The notes below the pieces were generated by a model. It was not told the DNA's origin. It saw only the letters and a program-made list of their open reading frames with translations, and searched no databases. DNA of 64,000 bases, taken from positions 310,001-374,000 of the forward strand of contig CAWECY010000005.1 in the NCBI GenBank assembly GCA_963807775.1, written 5' to 3'. How positions within the stretch are numbered: the first letter of the stretch is position 1; every line of letters starts with the position of its first letter. This document shows, one piece after another, positions 53,785 to 64,000 of the stretch. The translations under genes were made by a program, and so were the position numbers. Origin of the DNA: Bog-473 sp963807775. GTDB lineage: Bacteria > Actinomycetota > Acidimicrobiia > Acidimicrobiales > RAAP-2.

Positions 53785-56343
53785 ATGCGATCGACACAAC
53801 GTACATCTCGAAGAGAGGCTCACATCTCGCAGCATCTGGGCGAAGAGTTTCGGATCATCGCCGAGGCGATGCCCCATCTCGTGTGGACCGCGCGGCCCGA
53901 CGGTGCGATCGACTTTCTGAACCATCGCTGGATCGAGTACACCGGCGTCAACTTAGACGAGCTGCAGCGGCGGGGAGGCGATGTTGGGGTCATTCATCCC
54001 GACGAGGTCGATGAGACCTGGCGGCTCTGGCGGGCCGCCCTACGTACCGGCGAGCCCTACGAGCAGGAGTATCGAATTCGCTCCCACCGCGACGGCAGCT
54101 ACCGCTGGTTTCTCGGCCGGGCCGTCCCGATTCGCGGCAAGGATGGAACTATCTCGCGCTGGGTCGGCACGGCAACCGATATCGACGACCGTCAACGAGC
54201 GCGCGACCACCTGCGCTTCATGGTTGAGGCCGGCAACGCGCTCTCAACCTCAATTGACGTTGACGAGATTTCCGCCAGTTTGGCGCAAGCCGCCGTGAGG
54301 CAGTTTGCCGACTGGTGTTTCGTTACCCTCGCGCAGGACGGGCAAATCAGGACCGTTGCGATAGAGCATAAGAATCGGGAGCGCAAACGTTACGTCGAGC
54401 GGTACCGCGACCGCTATCCACCGAAGGCGTCCGGCACGCTCGCGCAAGTGATCGACAAGAACGAGCCGCTTTTGGTCGAGCGCGTTCGTCAAGAGCAGCT
54501 CGAAGCGGGCGCCATCGACGCCGAACACCTTCGGCTGCTCGAGCTGCTGCAAATGCACTCGGTCATCATCGTACCGCTCTCCACCCCCGAGGGCGTCGTG
54601 TACGGCGCGATTAGTTTGGTCTCAAGCGAGTCGCGGCGCCTCTTTACGCAAAGCGACTTAAGCGTCGCTGCGAACATCGCGGGGCGCGCGGCGCTGGCGA
54701 TCCAGAGCGCGCTCGTCTATCGCGAGGAACGGCGCGCTGCCGAGGTGCTTCGGTTAACGGGGCGCGCCAATGCGCTCCTGTTCGAGGGATCAGATCCGTG
54801 GGATTCGATGACGCGCATTGCCGGGATGATCGCAACCGAGGTCGCCGATGCTTGCGCCATTCTCCGGTTAGATGGCGACACGATTCGCACGGAGATGATC
54901 GTCCATCGCGATCCGGCGAGAAACGCCGCGATCGCAGGTCTGCGCGGACACCGCATCCTGCGCCTGGAGCCGGAGAGCGAGCTCGCTAAACGGCTGAGAC
55001 GGCACCAGACGATCGTGCTCTCGGGCGAAGGTGCGCAGCTAAAGCACAATTCATGGCCGTATCTCGGAGTCGAGATCGAAGCGCTCGGCGCAAAGGCGAC
55101 CGTCATCGTGCCGTGGCACGCCGGCACCGCAACCTACGGCGCCATCGTCGCGTATTACTCGGCTCCCTCCGTCGACCCTCAACACGTCACGCTTCTAGAA
55201 GAGATCGCCCAGCGAGCCTCGGTGGCGGTAGAGCGGGCCGAAACATTCGAACGCGAGCGCAAAATTGCGACGACGCTCCAACAAGCCTCGCTTCCGACGC
55301 TGATCGCCGAGCCGCCCGACCTGCGGTTCGACGCCGTCTACGCGCCCGCAGGCGAAGAGGCCGAAGTCGGCGGCGATTGGTACGATGCAATCGAACTCGA
55401 CGACGGGTCGGTGGTGGTGAGCGTTGGTGACGTAACGGGTCGCGGAATTCAAGCTGCGGCAATCATGAGTAAGGTGCGCCACGCCATGGGTATGGCTCCG
55501 CTGCACGAAAGCGATCCTACGAAAATTCTGGACTCTGCGGGCTGGTTCTTAGGCAAGAGATATCCGCATGCTATCGTCACGGCGTTTGTAGCAATCATTT
55601 CGCCGGATCGGCGCACGATGCGCTTCGCCAATGCCGGACACCCGTTCCCGCTCTTGCGGCGCGATGGGGAACTCATCGAGCTGCGTGCTACCGGCTTGCC
55701 ACTGGGGTTACGTCAGATGGCGCTGCCCGACCCGAGCGGTGAGATCGAATTGCGCGAGGGCGACATCCTGCTCTTGTTCACGGACGGGCTAATCGAGGGA
55801 CAACGTGATTGGGAGCTCGGCGAGAGCCGTCTGCGCCGCGTGGTCCAGAGCAACTTTTTTGCCGCCACGGCGTCGCCCGCGAAACTGGCGGCGCAATGCT
55901 GCCTGCCGGAAACGTTGCACGATGACGTTGCCATCCTCGCCGTGCACGTGGTCCCCAAGCGCGCGTGGAGTCTCTCGCTCGACGACGCGCGAGCGGCGTG
56001 GGATGCACGCTCGCATTTCGTCGAGTTCGTGCGCAGCCTAACCGGTGACGAGGACTTTGCGGACGCGGCCGAGCTCGTCTTCGGTGAGTTGCTCGGTAAC
56101 GTCGTGTGTCATGCGCCTGGGCCCGTCGAAGTTTCGGTCGATCGCTACGACGACTCGGTGGTGCTGCACGTGATCGATTCCGGTCCGCCGATCTCGGTTA
56201 GCGACTGGCGCCTGCCCGACGACACGCTCAGCGAACGCGGTCGCGGACTCTTTATCATCGCTCAACTCACATCGGAGTTCCAGGTCGAACATCTTGCCAA
56301 TGCCGGCAACCACATCAGTGTGAGGCTGCCGCTGCCGTCGTAG
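53785..56343 (+). CDS. PAS-GAF-GAF-PP2C-HATPase regulator (RsbU phosphatase joined to RsbW-like kinase)
   Basis: Intact, 852 residues, cytoplasmic. The PAS domain (about 20-140) contains MPHLVWTARPDGAIDFLNHRW and a PAC end WVGTATDIDDR. GAF1 lies about 145-310 and GAF2 about 325-490. The SpoIIE PP2C phosphatase (about 505-715) shows EEAEVGGDWYDAIELDDGSVVVSVGDVTGRGIQAA, with the metal Asp residues, and ILLLFTDGLIEG. The HATPase (about 730-850) shows ELVFGELLGNVVCHA and ERGRGLFIIAQL. Such proteins dephosphorylate anti-anti-sigma factors, and the last domain can rephosphorylate them or bind a sigma factor. No STAS partner lies in the window. The GAF and PAS domains would sense ligands or light. 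Confidence 0.9.
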   Translation: MRSTQRTSRREAHISQHLGEEFRIIAEAMPHLVWTARPDGAIDFLNHRWIEYTGVNLDELQRRGGDVGVIHPDEVDETWRLWRAALRTGEPYEQEYRIRSHRDGSYRWFLGRAVPIRGKDGTISRWVGTATDIDDRQRARDHLRFMVEAGNALSTSIDVDEISASLAQAAVRQFADWCFVTLAQDGQIRTVAIEHKNRERKRYVERYRDRYPPKASGTLAQVIDKNEPLLVERVRQEQLEAGAIDAEHLRLLELLQMHSVIIVPLSTPEGVVYGAISLVSSESRRLFTQSDLSVAANIAGRAALAIQSALVYREERRAAEVLRLTGRANALLFEGSDPWDSMTRIAGMIATEVADACAILRLDGDTIRTEMIVHRDPARNAAIAGLRGHRILRLEPESELAKRLRRHQTIVLSGEGAQLKHNSWPYLGVEIEALGAKATVIVPWHAGTATYGAIVAYYSAPSVDPQHVTLLEEIAQRASVAVERAETFERERKIATTLQQASLPTLIAEPPDLRFDAVYAPAGEEAEVGGDWYDAIELDDGSVVVSVGDVTGRGIQAAAIMSKVRHAMGMAPLHESDPTKILDSAGWFLGKRYPHAIVTAFVAIISPDRRTMRFANAGHPFPLLRRDGELIELRATGLPLGLRQMALPDPSGEIELREGDILLLFTDGLIEGQRDWELGESRLRRVVQSNFFAATASPAKLAAQCCLPETLHDDVAILAVHVVPKRAWSLSLDDARAAWDARSHFVEFVRSLTGDEDFADAAELVFGELLGNVVCHAPGPVEVSVDRYDDSVVLHVIDSGPPISVSDWRLPDDTLSERGRGLFIIAQLTSEFQVEHLANAGNHISVRLPLPS

Positions 56344-57742
56344 CTAACGCGCGTCGACGCCGTTCCAGACGGTGCCCCCCGGTAAAACCTCCGGGGCGCG
56401 CGGAGCCTGATTGAAGTCGAAATCCTTGCGCAGATCGCCGAGAATAGAAACGTCTTCGCGCACGGTGGGACGCCTGTCGGGGCGGCCGTCGGTCTGGGGA
56501 TCGATGCGCGCTCCACCCAGGAAATCGTCCTCGATGAACTTGACGTACGCGTCGTGACTTAGCGTCTGGTGGTCGATGAACCCGCGGCGCGCGTAGGGAC
56601 TGATCACGATACCGGGCACGCGCAGGCCGTAGCCGTTTTCGTCGACGCGCGGCGGAACGACGTGGTCGTAGAAGCCGCCCCAGTCGTCCCAACTCACGAA
56701 GATCGCGGTGCTGCTCCAGTCGGGACCGTGCATTATCGCGTTGATGAGGCCGGTAACGTAGGCTTGGCCGCGGCTCACCAGCGCCGGCGGATGCTCGCTA
56801 TAGGGTGCGGCGGGCGTGATCCACACGACGCTCGGCAGCGTGCCGTTACGGGCCGCAACGTAAAAGTCCCGCAGGTCGCGGATGTTGCCGAGTTCGCCAT
56901 CCTGTTTTACGGTATCGAAATGCGGCAGCGGATTCCAAATGCCCGGCGTCTTGTAACGCTGCATAACGGGCGCGCACGACGTCTTCGTCGTTCGCGCAGT
57001 CGGGCTCCGTGCCGGCCATCACGTAGTAGGCCCAGCTCACGTGCCGCCGGTGCAAGAGGTAGGTAAGATCGGTCCACGCGTAATCCGGACGGCCCGGTCC
57101 ATGAATGCTTGAGTTGGTTGGATCGAAGTCCTTCGGTCGGTCAGGCGACTGCAACTCATTCACACAGCTCATGGGGTCGCCGACCTGGCGGCACCACGCC
57201 GACCACTCCGAGACCATGAAGAGGTGCTGAGGCAAGCTCCACGATGAGTTGGGCTCGAAGAGCCGGTCCTGCAGCACGTAATCGCGCGCGTAGCGCCAGT
57301 AATTAGCCAGCTCCGCTCCGTCGTGATAGCCCATCACGTCCGACGAGCCCGAGCAGTTGGGCGCATCGGGATCGCGGCACTGTTTGCGTGCGCGCTCCGC
57401 CGACTCGATGAAGCCATCCATCCTGCCGCCGTCGATGTCGTTGACTGCCGAGCGGGCGTTATGCGGGCCACCGCGATTGAGGTCGGAGCCGTCATGATAG
57501 GGCCGCACGCAGCTCTGCTGGCGTGGATCGTAGGCGCAGACCGTCGGCACGCCGCCGGAGAGCGGGATGCCGTCCGCGCCGGGAAAAGTTCCGAAGTAGG
57601 AATCGAACGAGCGATTCTCCTGCATGATGATCACGACGTGACGAATCTTATGAATCGGATCGCCCCCTTGCGAGCGCACCGGAGCGGTGGCAAGCAACGC
57701 AAAGATGGCGACTAAGAGCCGGCTATACCGCAACGGGCGCAC
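56344..57742 (-). CDS. Secreted phosphoesterase (phospholipase C / acid phosphatase AcpA family), one frameshift
   Basis: The signal peptide is RLLVAIFALLATAPVRSQG. The family motif IRHVVIIMQENRSFDSYFGTFPGADG is followed by RPYHDGSDLNRGGPHN, LPQHLFMVSEWSAW and, after a break near 56,975, LPSVVWITP, IFVSWDDWGGFYDHVVPPRVDENGYGLRVPGIVISPYARRGFIDHQTLSHDAYVKFIEDDF. Metal and phosphate ligands sit in ENRSFD and DDWGGFYDH. About 465 residues after repair. It hydrolyses phosphate esters or phospholipids outside the cell. The start overlaps the end of the ROK gene by 20 bases. Confidence 0.88.
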
Positions 57743-58687
57743 TCGCCGCCGTCAATCCTCCGCGTAACGCCATCGTCGCCGCACCGACCTGCCCCGCGTT
57801 ATTGCCAAGCGCTGCGACCACGATCTGTGTCGTGCCTTTTGGGACCATCGTCGTTAAGGCGTCGACCTTCGGTCGCACCGGATCGAGCATGAAGTCCTCG
57901 GCCGACGAGACGCCTCCGCCGAGCGCGATCGTCTCGGGGTTTACAAACGCGATGATATTCGCGAGGCCGATCGCGAGATCGTCGATGAAGCGTCCCCACG
58001 CGGCGAGCGCGTGGAGGTCGCCGGCCTGCGCCGCCTTGCGAATCTTCTTCGAGCTGAGCTTGTCGCGCGCGACGTCGAGCAGCGAGCTGCGCGGAAAGGA
58101 CGGCGCCACCGCAAAGGCGTGACGAATCAGCCCGGTGCCCGAGGCCTGCGCCTCGAAGCAGCCGATCTTTCCGCAGGTGCATACGAATCCGTCGGTCGGT
58201 CGAATCTGGTGGTGCCCGACTTCGCCCGCGCCCCAACGGTTTCCGAGCAGCAGCTCACCCCGCCGACGATGCCGCCGCCGATCCCCGTGCCGAGCGTTAA
58301 GAGCACGAAATCCTTCGTGCCGGCGCCGCTGCCGTAGGTGTACTCGCCGAGCGTCGCGCAGCGCGCGTCGTTGCCGACGAAGACCGGCAACGCGAACTTT
58401 TGGCGCAGCGTCTCGCCCAGCGGCACGTCGCGCCACCCGAGGTTCGGGCTGTAGAGCACGGCACCGGAGGCGGCGTCGATGTTGCCCGGCGAGCCGATGC
58501 CGATCGCGATCGCGTTTCCGGCGTCGCGCAGCGCGAGTCCGACCACCGCTTCGAGCGCGGCGACGACGGCCTCGAAGCGCAGGTCTTCGAGGTCCTCTTC
58601 ATGCTGGCTATGGATCGCTCCGTCTTCCGTAACGACTGCAGCCGTTACGTGCGAACCGCCGAGGTCGACGCCGATGGCCGTTTGCAT
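57723..58687 (-). CDS. ROK family sugar kinase (glucokinase-like), one frameshift
   Basis: The ATP-binding start is IGVDLGGSHVTAAVV; next IGIGSPGNIDAASGAV, FVGNDARCATLGEYTYGSGAGTKDFVLLTLGTGIGGGIV with the catalytic Asp in NDA, then after a break near 58,260 GAGEVGHHQI and VCTCGKIGCFEAQASG, the CxCGxxGC zinc site of ROK kinases. IALGGGVSSAEDFM closes the fold. About 320 residues. It phosphorylates glucose or a related sugar with ATP. ATG 58,687 is clear. Its stop lies within the phosphoesterase start, so the two genes are probably coexpressed. Confidence 0.88.
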
Positions 58688-58750
58688 GTCGCTTTCTTTT
58701 CGATATCGGCGAAGGCCGTACCCGCAGGACGCGGGAAACGATGAGGTCTT

Positions 58751-59436
58751 ATGGAGACGATCGACCTCACCACGTCTACGAAACTACACGCGCCGAACGG
58801 GCCAGCCGACGCATCCCGAACTGCTCGACGCTCGCCCGCTCGAGCACGTCAACAAGATCGAGATCGACGAAGAGCACATCACCATCGAGTTCGACGAAAA
58901 GACCGACGCGCTATTACAACGCCAACGAGATCACCCACCGCGAGTGGGTCTACAAGTACAACGACGATCCCGAGTTCGTCGCCGCCGTCGGTCGCGTCAT
59001 CGACCTCGCGCGCAAGCACCTCAAAGATATGCCGGAGAACGTCGCCTGCCCGCCCGGCTGCGCGGAATGCTGCAGCGGCTACGAGCCGTTCGTCAGCAAG
59101 GCCGACGTGCAGCGCATCGCCGACCACCTCGGCATGAGCTACGAAGAGACGATGCGCCGGTACGTCGTCAGCCGGCCCTCGGCCGACGGGTTTCACGTGG
59201 GCTGGCTGCGCAAGATCTCCGACGACGTCGCCGACCAGTGCATCTTTCTCATGGGCTCGCGCAGCGGCAGGCACTACTGCGGCATCTACGAAGCGCGCCC
59301 GCACGACTGTCGCGAGTTCACGCCGATCGGATGCGAGGACGTCGACGCGTCGCTGCCGCGCAAGACCTCGTGGAAGATCGGAGCGGCATTTCAGCCGAAG
59401 CGCCGCACCCGCAGCCGAAACGGCAAGCGTCTTTGA
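58751..59436 (+). CDS. YkgJ-type cysteine cluster protein (UPF0153), frameshifted
   Basis: The YkgJ family has a conserved CxxCxxCC cluster thought to bind a metal. Here it is VACPPGCAECCSGYEPF, followed by VADQCIFL and HYCGIYEARPHDCREFTPIGC. The N-terminal part lies in three frames (LLDARPLEHVNKIEIDEEHITIEFDEKTD and NEITHREWVYKYNDDPEFVAAVGRVIDLARKHL), with breaks near 58,800 and 58,905. The predicted start is ATG 58,751. It is divergent from the ROK gene. The exact function of the family is not established; some members may bind zinc or an iron-sulfur cluster. Confidence 0.75.
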
Positions 59437-62348
59437 TCGCTGCGGTCGCCCTCGGCGCGCTGCTCGCCGTCAGACGTCGAGCAGCTTGCAAGCGCTGCAT
59501 TGGCGCTTCGTCGGCCCGCTGCGCGGCGGACGAACGGTGGCCATCGCCGGCATTGCCGACCAGCCGAACCTCTTTTACATCGCCGCGGTCAACGGCGGGA
59601 TTTGGAAGAGCGCAAGACGCGGGCAACACCTGGCGGCCGATCTTCGATAGCGAATCGACCGGCTCGATCGGCGCCCTCGCGGTCGCGCCGAGCGACCCGC
59701 GCATCATCTATGCGGGAAGCGGCGAGGGTTTGCAGCGCCCGGATCTCGCGCGTCGGGAACGGCATCTATAAGTCGACCGACGGCGGCGCGACGTGGACGC
59801 ACCTCGGCCTGCGCGACGGTCAGCAGATCGCGCTCGATGGCGGTCGATCCGAAGAATGCCAATCGGCTCTTCGTCGCGGTCCTCGGTCATCCGTACGGCC
59901 CAAACACGCAGCGCGGCATCTATCGCTCGCTCGACGGCGGCGCGACCTTCGCGCAAGTGCTCTACAAGAACGAGAACGTCGGCGCGTTCGACGTCGTGCT
60001 CGATCCTAACGACGCCGAACGTCGTCTACGCGACGCTCTGGGCCGCGCGACAAGCGCCCTGGGAGATCGGCGCCTCGTTCGAGATGCCCGGAAGCGGCAT
60101 CTACAAGTCGAGCGACGGCGGAACGACCTGGACGCAGCTAACGGCCGGCATACCTGCGCGCATCGGGCGCGCGGAGATCGCGGTCGCGCCGAGCGATTCG
60201 AAAATCGTTTATGCCTATGCCGATAGCCGAAGCTAAAGGTGACGATACCGGCGCGCTCTATCGCAGCGACGACGCCGGCGCGCATTTCGCGAAGGTCAAC
60301 GATGCCGCCGAGATCGCGCAGCGCGGCGACGACCTCATCTCGCTCGCCGTCGATCCAAGCAATCCGAACGTCGTCTATCTTACGAATACCTCAACCTATC
60401 GCTCGACCGATGGCGGCAAGCGGCTCGTCGCGATCAAGGGCGCACCCGGGCGGCGACGACTATCACACGGTCTGGATCAATCCGCGCGAATCCTCGAATC
60501 ATTGCGTTAGCCAGCGATCAGGGCGCGACGATCTCCGTTGACGGCGGCGCAACCTGGAGCTCTTGGTACAATCAGCCGACCGCGCAGATGTACCACGTCA
60601 ATGCCGACAATCGCTTTCCGTACTGGGTCTGCGGCGGCCAGCAGGAGAGCGGCTCGGCCTGCGTGAGCAGCCGCGGCAACTGGGGTGCCGTAACCGAACG
60701 CGACTGGCATACCGTCGGTGCGGAGGAATACGGCTACGTCGTTCCCGACCCGCTGCATCCCGGGACGACTTTTCGGCGGCAAGATCGAGAAGCATCGAAG
60801 AGCGGACCGACCAGACGCAAGAGGTCTCGCCGGTCGATCCGGCCCTCAAAGTATCGCACGGTCCGTACCAGCCGCTGGCCTTCGATCACTTCGACCGCCA
60901 CCGTCTATACTTCGGCTCGAACGTCGTCTTCGCGACCGAGAACGGCGGTCAGAACTGGCGCGTCATCAGCCCCGATCTTACCCGCGCGCATCCGGGCGTT
61001 CCGCCGGTGCTCGGTGAGTTCGAAGCCGACGATCCGCAAAACGGCAACCACCGCGGCGTCGTGTACGCGCTCGCGCCCTCGTACGTGCACGCGGGCACGA
61101 TTTGGGCCGGCACCGACGACGGGCAGGTGTGGATCACGCGTGACGGCGGCGCCCGACTGGAAGAACATCACGCCGCCTGGGTTGACGCCGTGGAGCAAGG
61201 TCTCGCAGATCGACGCCTCGCGCGTCGACGACGATACCGCGTTCGTCGCGGTCAATCGCTTTCGCTTGAACGACCTGCGTCCGTACGTTTACGTCACGCA
61301 CGACGGCGGCGCGCATTGGGAGTTACGGACTTCGGGCCTGCCCGAGCAGCCGGTCAACGCCGTGCGCCAAGATCCCGAGGTGCCGAATCTGCTCTATGCG
61401 GCAACGGAGAACGGGGTCGTACGTCTCGTTCGACGAGGGCGCGCGCCTGGCAGTCGCTGCAGAACGATCTTCCGCACACCTCCGTGCGCGATCTGATCGT
61501 CCACGCCGACAACCTGAACGTCGCGACGCACGGCCGCGGCTTCTGGATTCTCGATGACATCGAGCCGCTGCGCGAACTGGCGCGCGGACCGTCGCTCGGC
61601 GCGCCGTATATCTTTGCGCCGGAGCGCGCCTATCGCGTTCGGCGCAGCACGAATACCGACACGCCGCTTGCCGCCGGAGATTCCAACCGGCGAGAATCCG
61701 CCCGACGGCGCAATCGTCGACTACTGCGCTGCCCAACGGCGCGCATCGCGTCGTACTCTCGTTCTTCGCCGACGGCGGGCGGCTCGTGCGGCGTTACTCG
61801 AGCGACGACGCTGCGCCGGCGCCGATTCCCAACCTCGACAAGCCGGCCTATTGGGAGCGGCCGTTCGTGCGGCCGTCGACCGCTGCCGGAATCAACCGCT
61901 TCGTCTGGGATCTTCGCGAAGCCGATCCGCGCGCGGTCACGCAGGATCTACCGATCTCGGCGGTGCCGCACGACACGCCGCGCGTTCCGCAAGGGCCGCT
62001 CGTTCCTCCCGGCCGCTACTCGTTCGTCTCGAGGTTGACGGCCGTCTGCTGGAGAGCACGCTCGAGGTCGCAATGGATCCGCGCGTTTCGATCTCGCCGC
62101 AAGCGCTCGCCGAGCAGTATGCTCTCGCCGACACGCGTTGTCGCGGTAATGAACGCGAGCTTTGCCAAGGCGGCGGCCGCATCGTCGGCGGGCCAACTGC
62201 CGATGCCCAGGGCTATGACGCGCTCAACGACGCGGCGAGCGCCTTGCTGGAGATCGTTGACGGCGCCGATGCGCCGCCGACGGCGCAAGCCTCGGCGGCA
62301 GTAAGCGGCCTCGAGCAACGTCTTAATGCGGTGGAGCGGCCGCGCTAG
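59433..62348 (+). CDS. BNR-repeat (VPS10/sialidase-like) secreted beta-propeller protein, heavily frameshifted
   Basis: A likely start is TTG 59,433 overlapping the previous TGA, giving a signal peptide (LIAAVALGALLAV). Repeats with the BNR/Asp-box form S-x-D-x-G-x-T-W are seen many times: KSADAGNTWRP, KSTDGGATWTHLG, RSLDGGATFAQ, KSSDGGTTWTQL, RSDDAGAHFAK, ISVDGGATWSSW, ATENGGQNWRV, ITRDGGADWKN and VTHDGGAHWEL. They form one or two beta-propellers. The C-terminal part (DGRLLESTLEVAMDPRVSIS) resembles the end of large glycosyl-hydrolase-like BNR proteins. About 970 residues after repair with at least ten breaks. The substrate is unknown. Confidence 0.75.
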
Positions 62349-62397
62349 CAACCTCTCGTTGCGAGGGGCCATTGGGTGAACGCAGAACGGCTCGGTC

Positions 62398-62807
62398 ATG
62401 AAAAGACTAAGCGTATTTCTTGCCTGTCGTGATGCTTGCAGGCTATGCAATCCCCGTCGCCGCCGCCACCTCGAGCCTGACCGTGCACGCTCAACGCACA
62501 AAATGGCTCCGGCGAGAACGGCACGCGCGACGCTGACGCAAGTCGGCGGCGACGTGAAGGTCGCGATCTCCATCCCGAACGGGCCGGCCGGACCGCAGCC
62601 GGCGCACATTCACAGCGGAACCTGCTCGGCGCTCGGCGGCGTGGCGTATATCCGCTGACCAGCGTCGCGAACGGCAGCTCGACAACGACGATCAAGGGCG
62701 TGACCATCGATCAGCTGCTGGCGGCCAAGTACGCGATCAACGTCCACAAGAGCGCGAACGATCTCGGCGTCTACGTCTCCTGCGGCAATATCATGCCGTC
62801 GATGTAG
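62398..62807 (+). CDS. Small secreted protein, CHRD-like, frameshifted
   Basis: After joining three frames the protein has a signal peptide (MKRLSVFLPVVMLAGYAIPVAAA) and a mature part (TLTQVGGDVKVAISIPNG, PAHIHSGTCSALGGVAYPLTSVANGSSTTTIKGVTIDQLLAAKYAINVHKS) ending YVSCGNIMPSM at TAG 62,805-62,807. The HIHSGTC and INVHKS strands resemble CHRD and Cu/Zn superoxide dismutase-like domains, with two Cys that may form a disulfide. About 130 residues. Role unknown. Breaks lie near 62,425, 62,515 and 62,655. Confidence 0.6.
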
Positions 62808-62814
62808 CGATGTA

Positions 62815-63764
62815 ATCAGCCGTCCGTAGCGGTCGGCATCGACGTTGCCGCCGCTGATGACGACGCCGACGCGCTTGCCGGCGAGCTCCGGAAAGCGTTT
62901 GCAGAGGAGCGCGGCGAGCGCGGCGGCGCCGCTCGGCTCGATGACGAGCTTCATCCGCTCGAACGCAAAGCGCATCGCGTCGCGAAGCTCGTCGTCGCTG
63001 ACGGTGACGATCGCGCGCACGTGCTCGCGCGCGATCGCAAAGGTCAGCTCGCTCGGCGCGGTCGTCTGCAGTCCGTCGGCGATCGTCTTGGGAACGCGGA
63101 ATCGTGACGCGCTCGTCCTTCGCGCAGCGACTGCGCGAAATCGTCGCCCGCTTCCGGCTCGACGCCGTAGATCGCGATCGCCGGATCGACGGCCGTGCGC
63201 GGCGATCGCGGTGCCCGAGATCAGTCCGCCGCCGCCGACCGGCACGACGATCGCGTCGAGCGGGCCGACATCCTCGATCAGCTCCAGCGCAGCCGTTCCG
63301 GCGCCGGCGATGATGCGCTCGTCGTCGAACGGCGGAACGAGCGTCGCGCCGCGCTCGGCCGCGAGCGCCTCGCGCGATCTCTTCGCGGTGCGAGCGGCTC
63401 GCGATCGTACAGGACGATCTCGGCGCCGTAGCCGCGCGTCGCGGCCAGCTTCGCCGCCGGCGCGTCGTTCGGCATGACGATCGTCGCCGGCATGCCGAGC
63501 AGCCGCGCGGCCAGCGCGACGCCTTGCGCGTGATTGCCGCTCGAGAACGCGACGACGCCGCGCTCGCGCTGCTCGGGCGCGAGCGACGCCAAGAAGTTGT
63601 AGGCGCCGCGAAACTTGAAGGCGCCCATGCGCTGCAAGTTCTCGCACTTGACGAAGACCTGCGCGCCGCTGCTCGCATCGAGCGTGCGCGAGCGTAACGA
63701 CGGGCGTGCGATGCGCGACGCCCGGCCAGGCGCGCGGCCGCCGCGTCGATGTCGGCCGGCGTTA
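62815..63764 (-). CDS. Threonine ammonia-lyase / serine dehydratase family PLP enzyme, frameshifted
   Basis: The fold II PLP enzyme order is clear: PADIDAAAARLAG, VKCENLQRMGAFKFRGAYN with the PLP Lys in FKFRGA, VVAFSSGNHAQGVALAARLLG (phosphate/substrate loop), IVMPNDAPAAKLAATRGYGAEIVLYD, IVVPVGGGGLISG (glycine loop) and MKLVIEPSGAAALAALL with VVISGGNVDADRYGRL at the end. Breaks occur near 63,680, 63,385, 63,200 and 63,100. It lacks a C-terminal ACT domain, so it is a biodegradative-type or serine/threonine dehydratase of about 315 residues. Start and stop are approximate; it converges on the preceding gene. Confidence 0.82.
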
Positions 63765-63778
63765 CTGCCGAGTCAGCG

Positions 63779-64000
63779 TCACTGCGGCGCCATGTGGAAG
63801 TCCCAGTTGACGACCTTTCCGTTCTCGTCGAAGCGCATCCGCTCGACGTACGTCGTGCTTTTCGAACTTTACGTCGAAGCAATGCCAACCCGGCTCGCAG
63901 TTCGCGGTCGTCTCTTTGATCGGAGATGAGCTTACCCTGCGCGTTGAGCTCGTCGGACCATTGTGCGACCTTGACGCGCGTGATCGTGACGCCTTGGGCG
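63779..64000 (-). CDS. C-terminal part of a hypothetical protein, partial
   Basis: The frame enters from the right edge and ends at TGA 63,779-63,781. Reconstructed over two breaks it reads TITRVKVAQWSDELNAQGKLISD, then ETTANCEPGWHCFDVKFEK and STTYVERMRFDENGKVVNWDFHMAPQ. The pair of Cys (NCEPGWHCFD) and beta-rich composition suggest a secreted or periplasmic protein. I do not recognise it. Confidence 0.5.

Overview
The window looks like a metagenomic long-read contig. Two stretches of different character meet near position 48,990. Bases 1 to about 48,985 are very GC-rich and look actinobacterial (an Acidimicrobiia-like soil or freshwater organism would fit). The evidence is a mycobacterial-style (DevS-like) kinase module, many GTG starts, and the codon style. 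From about 49,000 to 64,000 the codon style is different and less extreme, and the gene set has a different flavour (EgtD-type methyltransferase, MGDG-synthase-like glycosyltransferase, BNR-repeat protein). This part may come from another phylum; Vulcanimicrobiota/Eremiobacterota is only a guess. The meeting point falls inside two genes, so a chimeric assembly is the simplest explanation. Single-base frameshifts break most genes in both parts and look like uncorrected read errors, so many entries are genes reconstructed across two or three frames.

Layout. 0-15.6 kb holds housekeeping and accessory genes: a glycoside hydrolase end, an L,D-transpeptidase lipoprotein, RidA, a serine hydrolase, a carotenoid-type FAD oxidoreductase, an ABC-F / nucleotide cyclase / double-kinase hybrid sensor run, a multi-spanning membrane protein, a PrmC-like methyltransferase and a divergent MarR / DHA2 efflux pair. 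15.8-22.4 kb holds a drug-type ABC exporter facing a four-gene operon: adenylation-carrier didomain, cytochrome P450, thioesterase and phosphopantetheinyl transferase. The adenylation pocket reads as leucine, so the operon looks like a cassette making beta-hydroxyleucine. 23.1-28.9 kb holds a degenerate GGDEF protein, an acyl-CoA synthetase, an MFS exporter and a secreted or anchored CocE-type hydrolase.

29.6-49 kb is a surface-polysaccharide locus packed with mobile DNA: acyltransferase, sulfotransferase, GT4 and GT2 glycosyltransferases, an FAD oxidase, a methyltransferase, a GT-C membrane glycosyltransferase and GtrA. Its mobile DNA comprises two decayed transposase remnants, an IS630-type element with clean ends, an IS21-type element inserted inside a DUF772-transposase element, and a group II intron. 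Removing the nested block at 39,812-46,494 would place a GtrA / GT-C / GT2 set next to each other, as in Gtr-type glycan-decorating systems.

49-64 kb contains egtD (3' end lost at the junction), an amino acid permease, a lytic transglycosylase lipoprotein, a histidine-rich membrane protein, a GT28 glycosyltransferase, a PAS-GAF-GAF-PP2C-HATPase regulator, a phospholipase C/acid phosphatase, a ROK kinase, a YkgJ-type cysteine cluster protein, a BNR-repeat protein, a small secreted protein, a threonine dehydratase and a partial secreted protein. I saw no rRNA, tRNA or CRISPR array.
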